DNA of 64,000 nt from Rhypophila decipiens (taxonomy: Eukaryota; Ascomycota; Sordariomycetes; Sordariales; Naviculisporaceae), in contig MU858080.1 in NCBI GenBank assembly GCA_033297075.1, positions 204,274-268,273 of the forward strand, given 5' to 3'. The position numbers and the translations under genes were made by a program. The notes beneath the pieces were generated by a model. The model was not told the DNA's origin and searched no databases. It saw only the letters and a list, made by a program, of their open reading frames with translations. Numbering within the stretch: the first letter of the stretch is position 1; each line of letters begins with the position of its first letter. Shown piece by piece: positions 63,866-64,000 of the stretch.

Positions 63866-64000
63866 CTATTTTACTGTATCGTGTGGTGGATAGTGGTGGT
63901 TGTTAGTTCTAGGATCGAGAGAGCTAGCCGAATCAAGCCATTTGACTGGATCCGGCTGATCTTATCGATAACAATGCCACCAAAGCTACGGCTGACTAAG

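Overview
The window is nuclear DNA of a filamentous ascomycete (Pezizomycotina). Genes are interrupted by short introns (about 50-135 bp) with GT(A/G)AGT-like donors and CTAAC/CTGAC branch sites. The protein families are typical of moulds: Zn2Cys6 and Clr5 regulators, a HET-domain protein, an NB-ARC/TPR NOD-like receptor, an AA9 polysaccharide monooxygenase, a GH27 alpha-galactosidase and a TauD-type dioxygenase. There are no bacterial operons, rRNA genes, convincing tRNAs or CRISPR arrays. The species cannot be named from the sequence alone.

Left part (1-23 kb): a Zn2Cys6 regulator running off the left edge; a caspase-like peptidase with a GC-AG intron; a 22-bp minisatellite with AATAAA in every unit, beside a scrap of cytochrome P450 exon; a frameshifted HNH-type relic; an intact five-exon P450; a homologue of plant cycloeucalenol cycloisomerase; a HET protein with a C-terminal membrane segment; a long hairpin; a secreted AA9 LPMO; about 2.7 kb without genes; and a 702-residue low-complexity protein.

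Middle (23-46 kb): an MFS transporter with a His/Asp/Thr repeat in its central loop; a GT-rich low-complexity tract; an F-box protein; a secreted protein built from three repeated exon-sized modules; a Cys-rich single-pass membrane protein; a small Cys-rich secreted protein (effector-like); a conserved multipass membrane family member carrying an in-frame TGA; a TauD/TfdA dioxygenase with an unusual basic insertion; and a SesB-like hydrolase/NB-ARC/TPR protein.

Right part (46-64 kb): a small protein with an N-myristoylation motif; two uncharacterised two-exon genes; a secreted GH27 enzyme with a four-codon uORF; two tandem paralogues of unknown function, each damaged in the same C-terminal tail; a Clr5-domain protein; a set of close palindromes; and the C-lobe of a protein kinase at the right edge.

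There is no obvious biosynthetic cluster. Two loose themes are self/non-self recognition (HET, NLR) and secretion (LPMO, GH27, repeat-module protein, small Cys-rich protein). The most unusual gene is the cycloisomerase homologue: fungi make sterols through lanosterol and should lack the plant substrate. It lies next to a P450 on the same strand.
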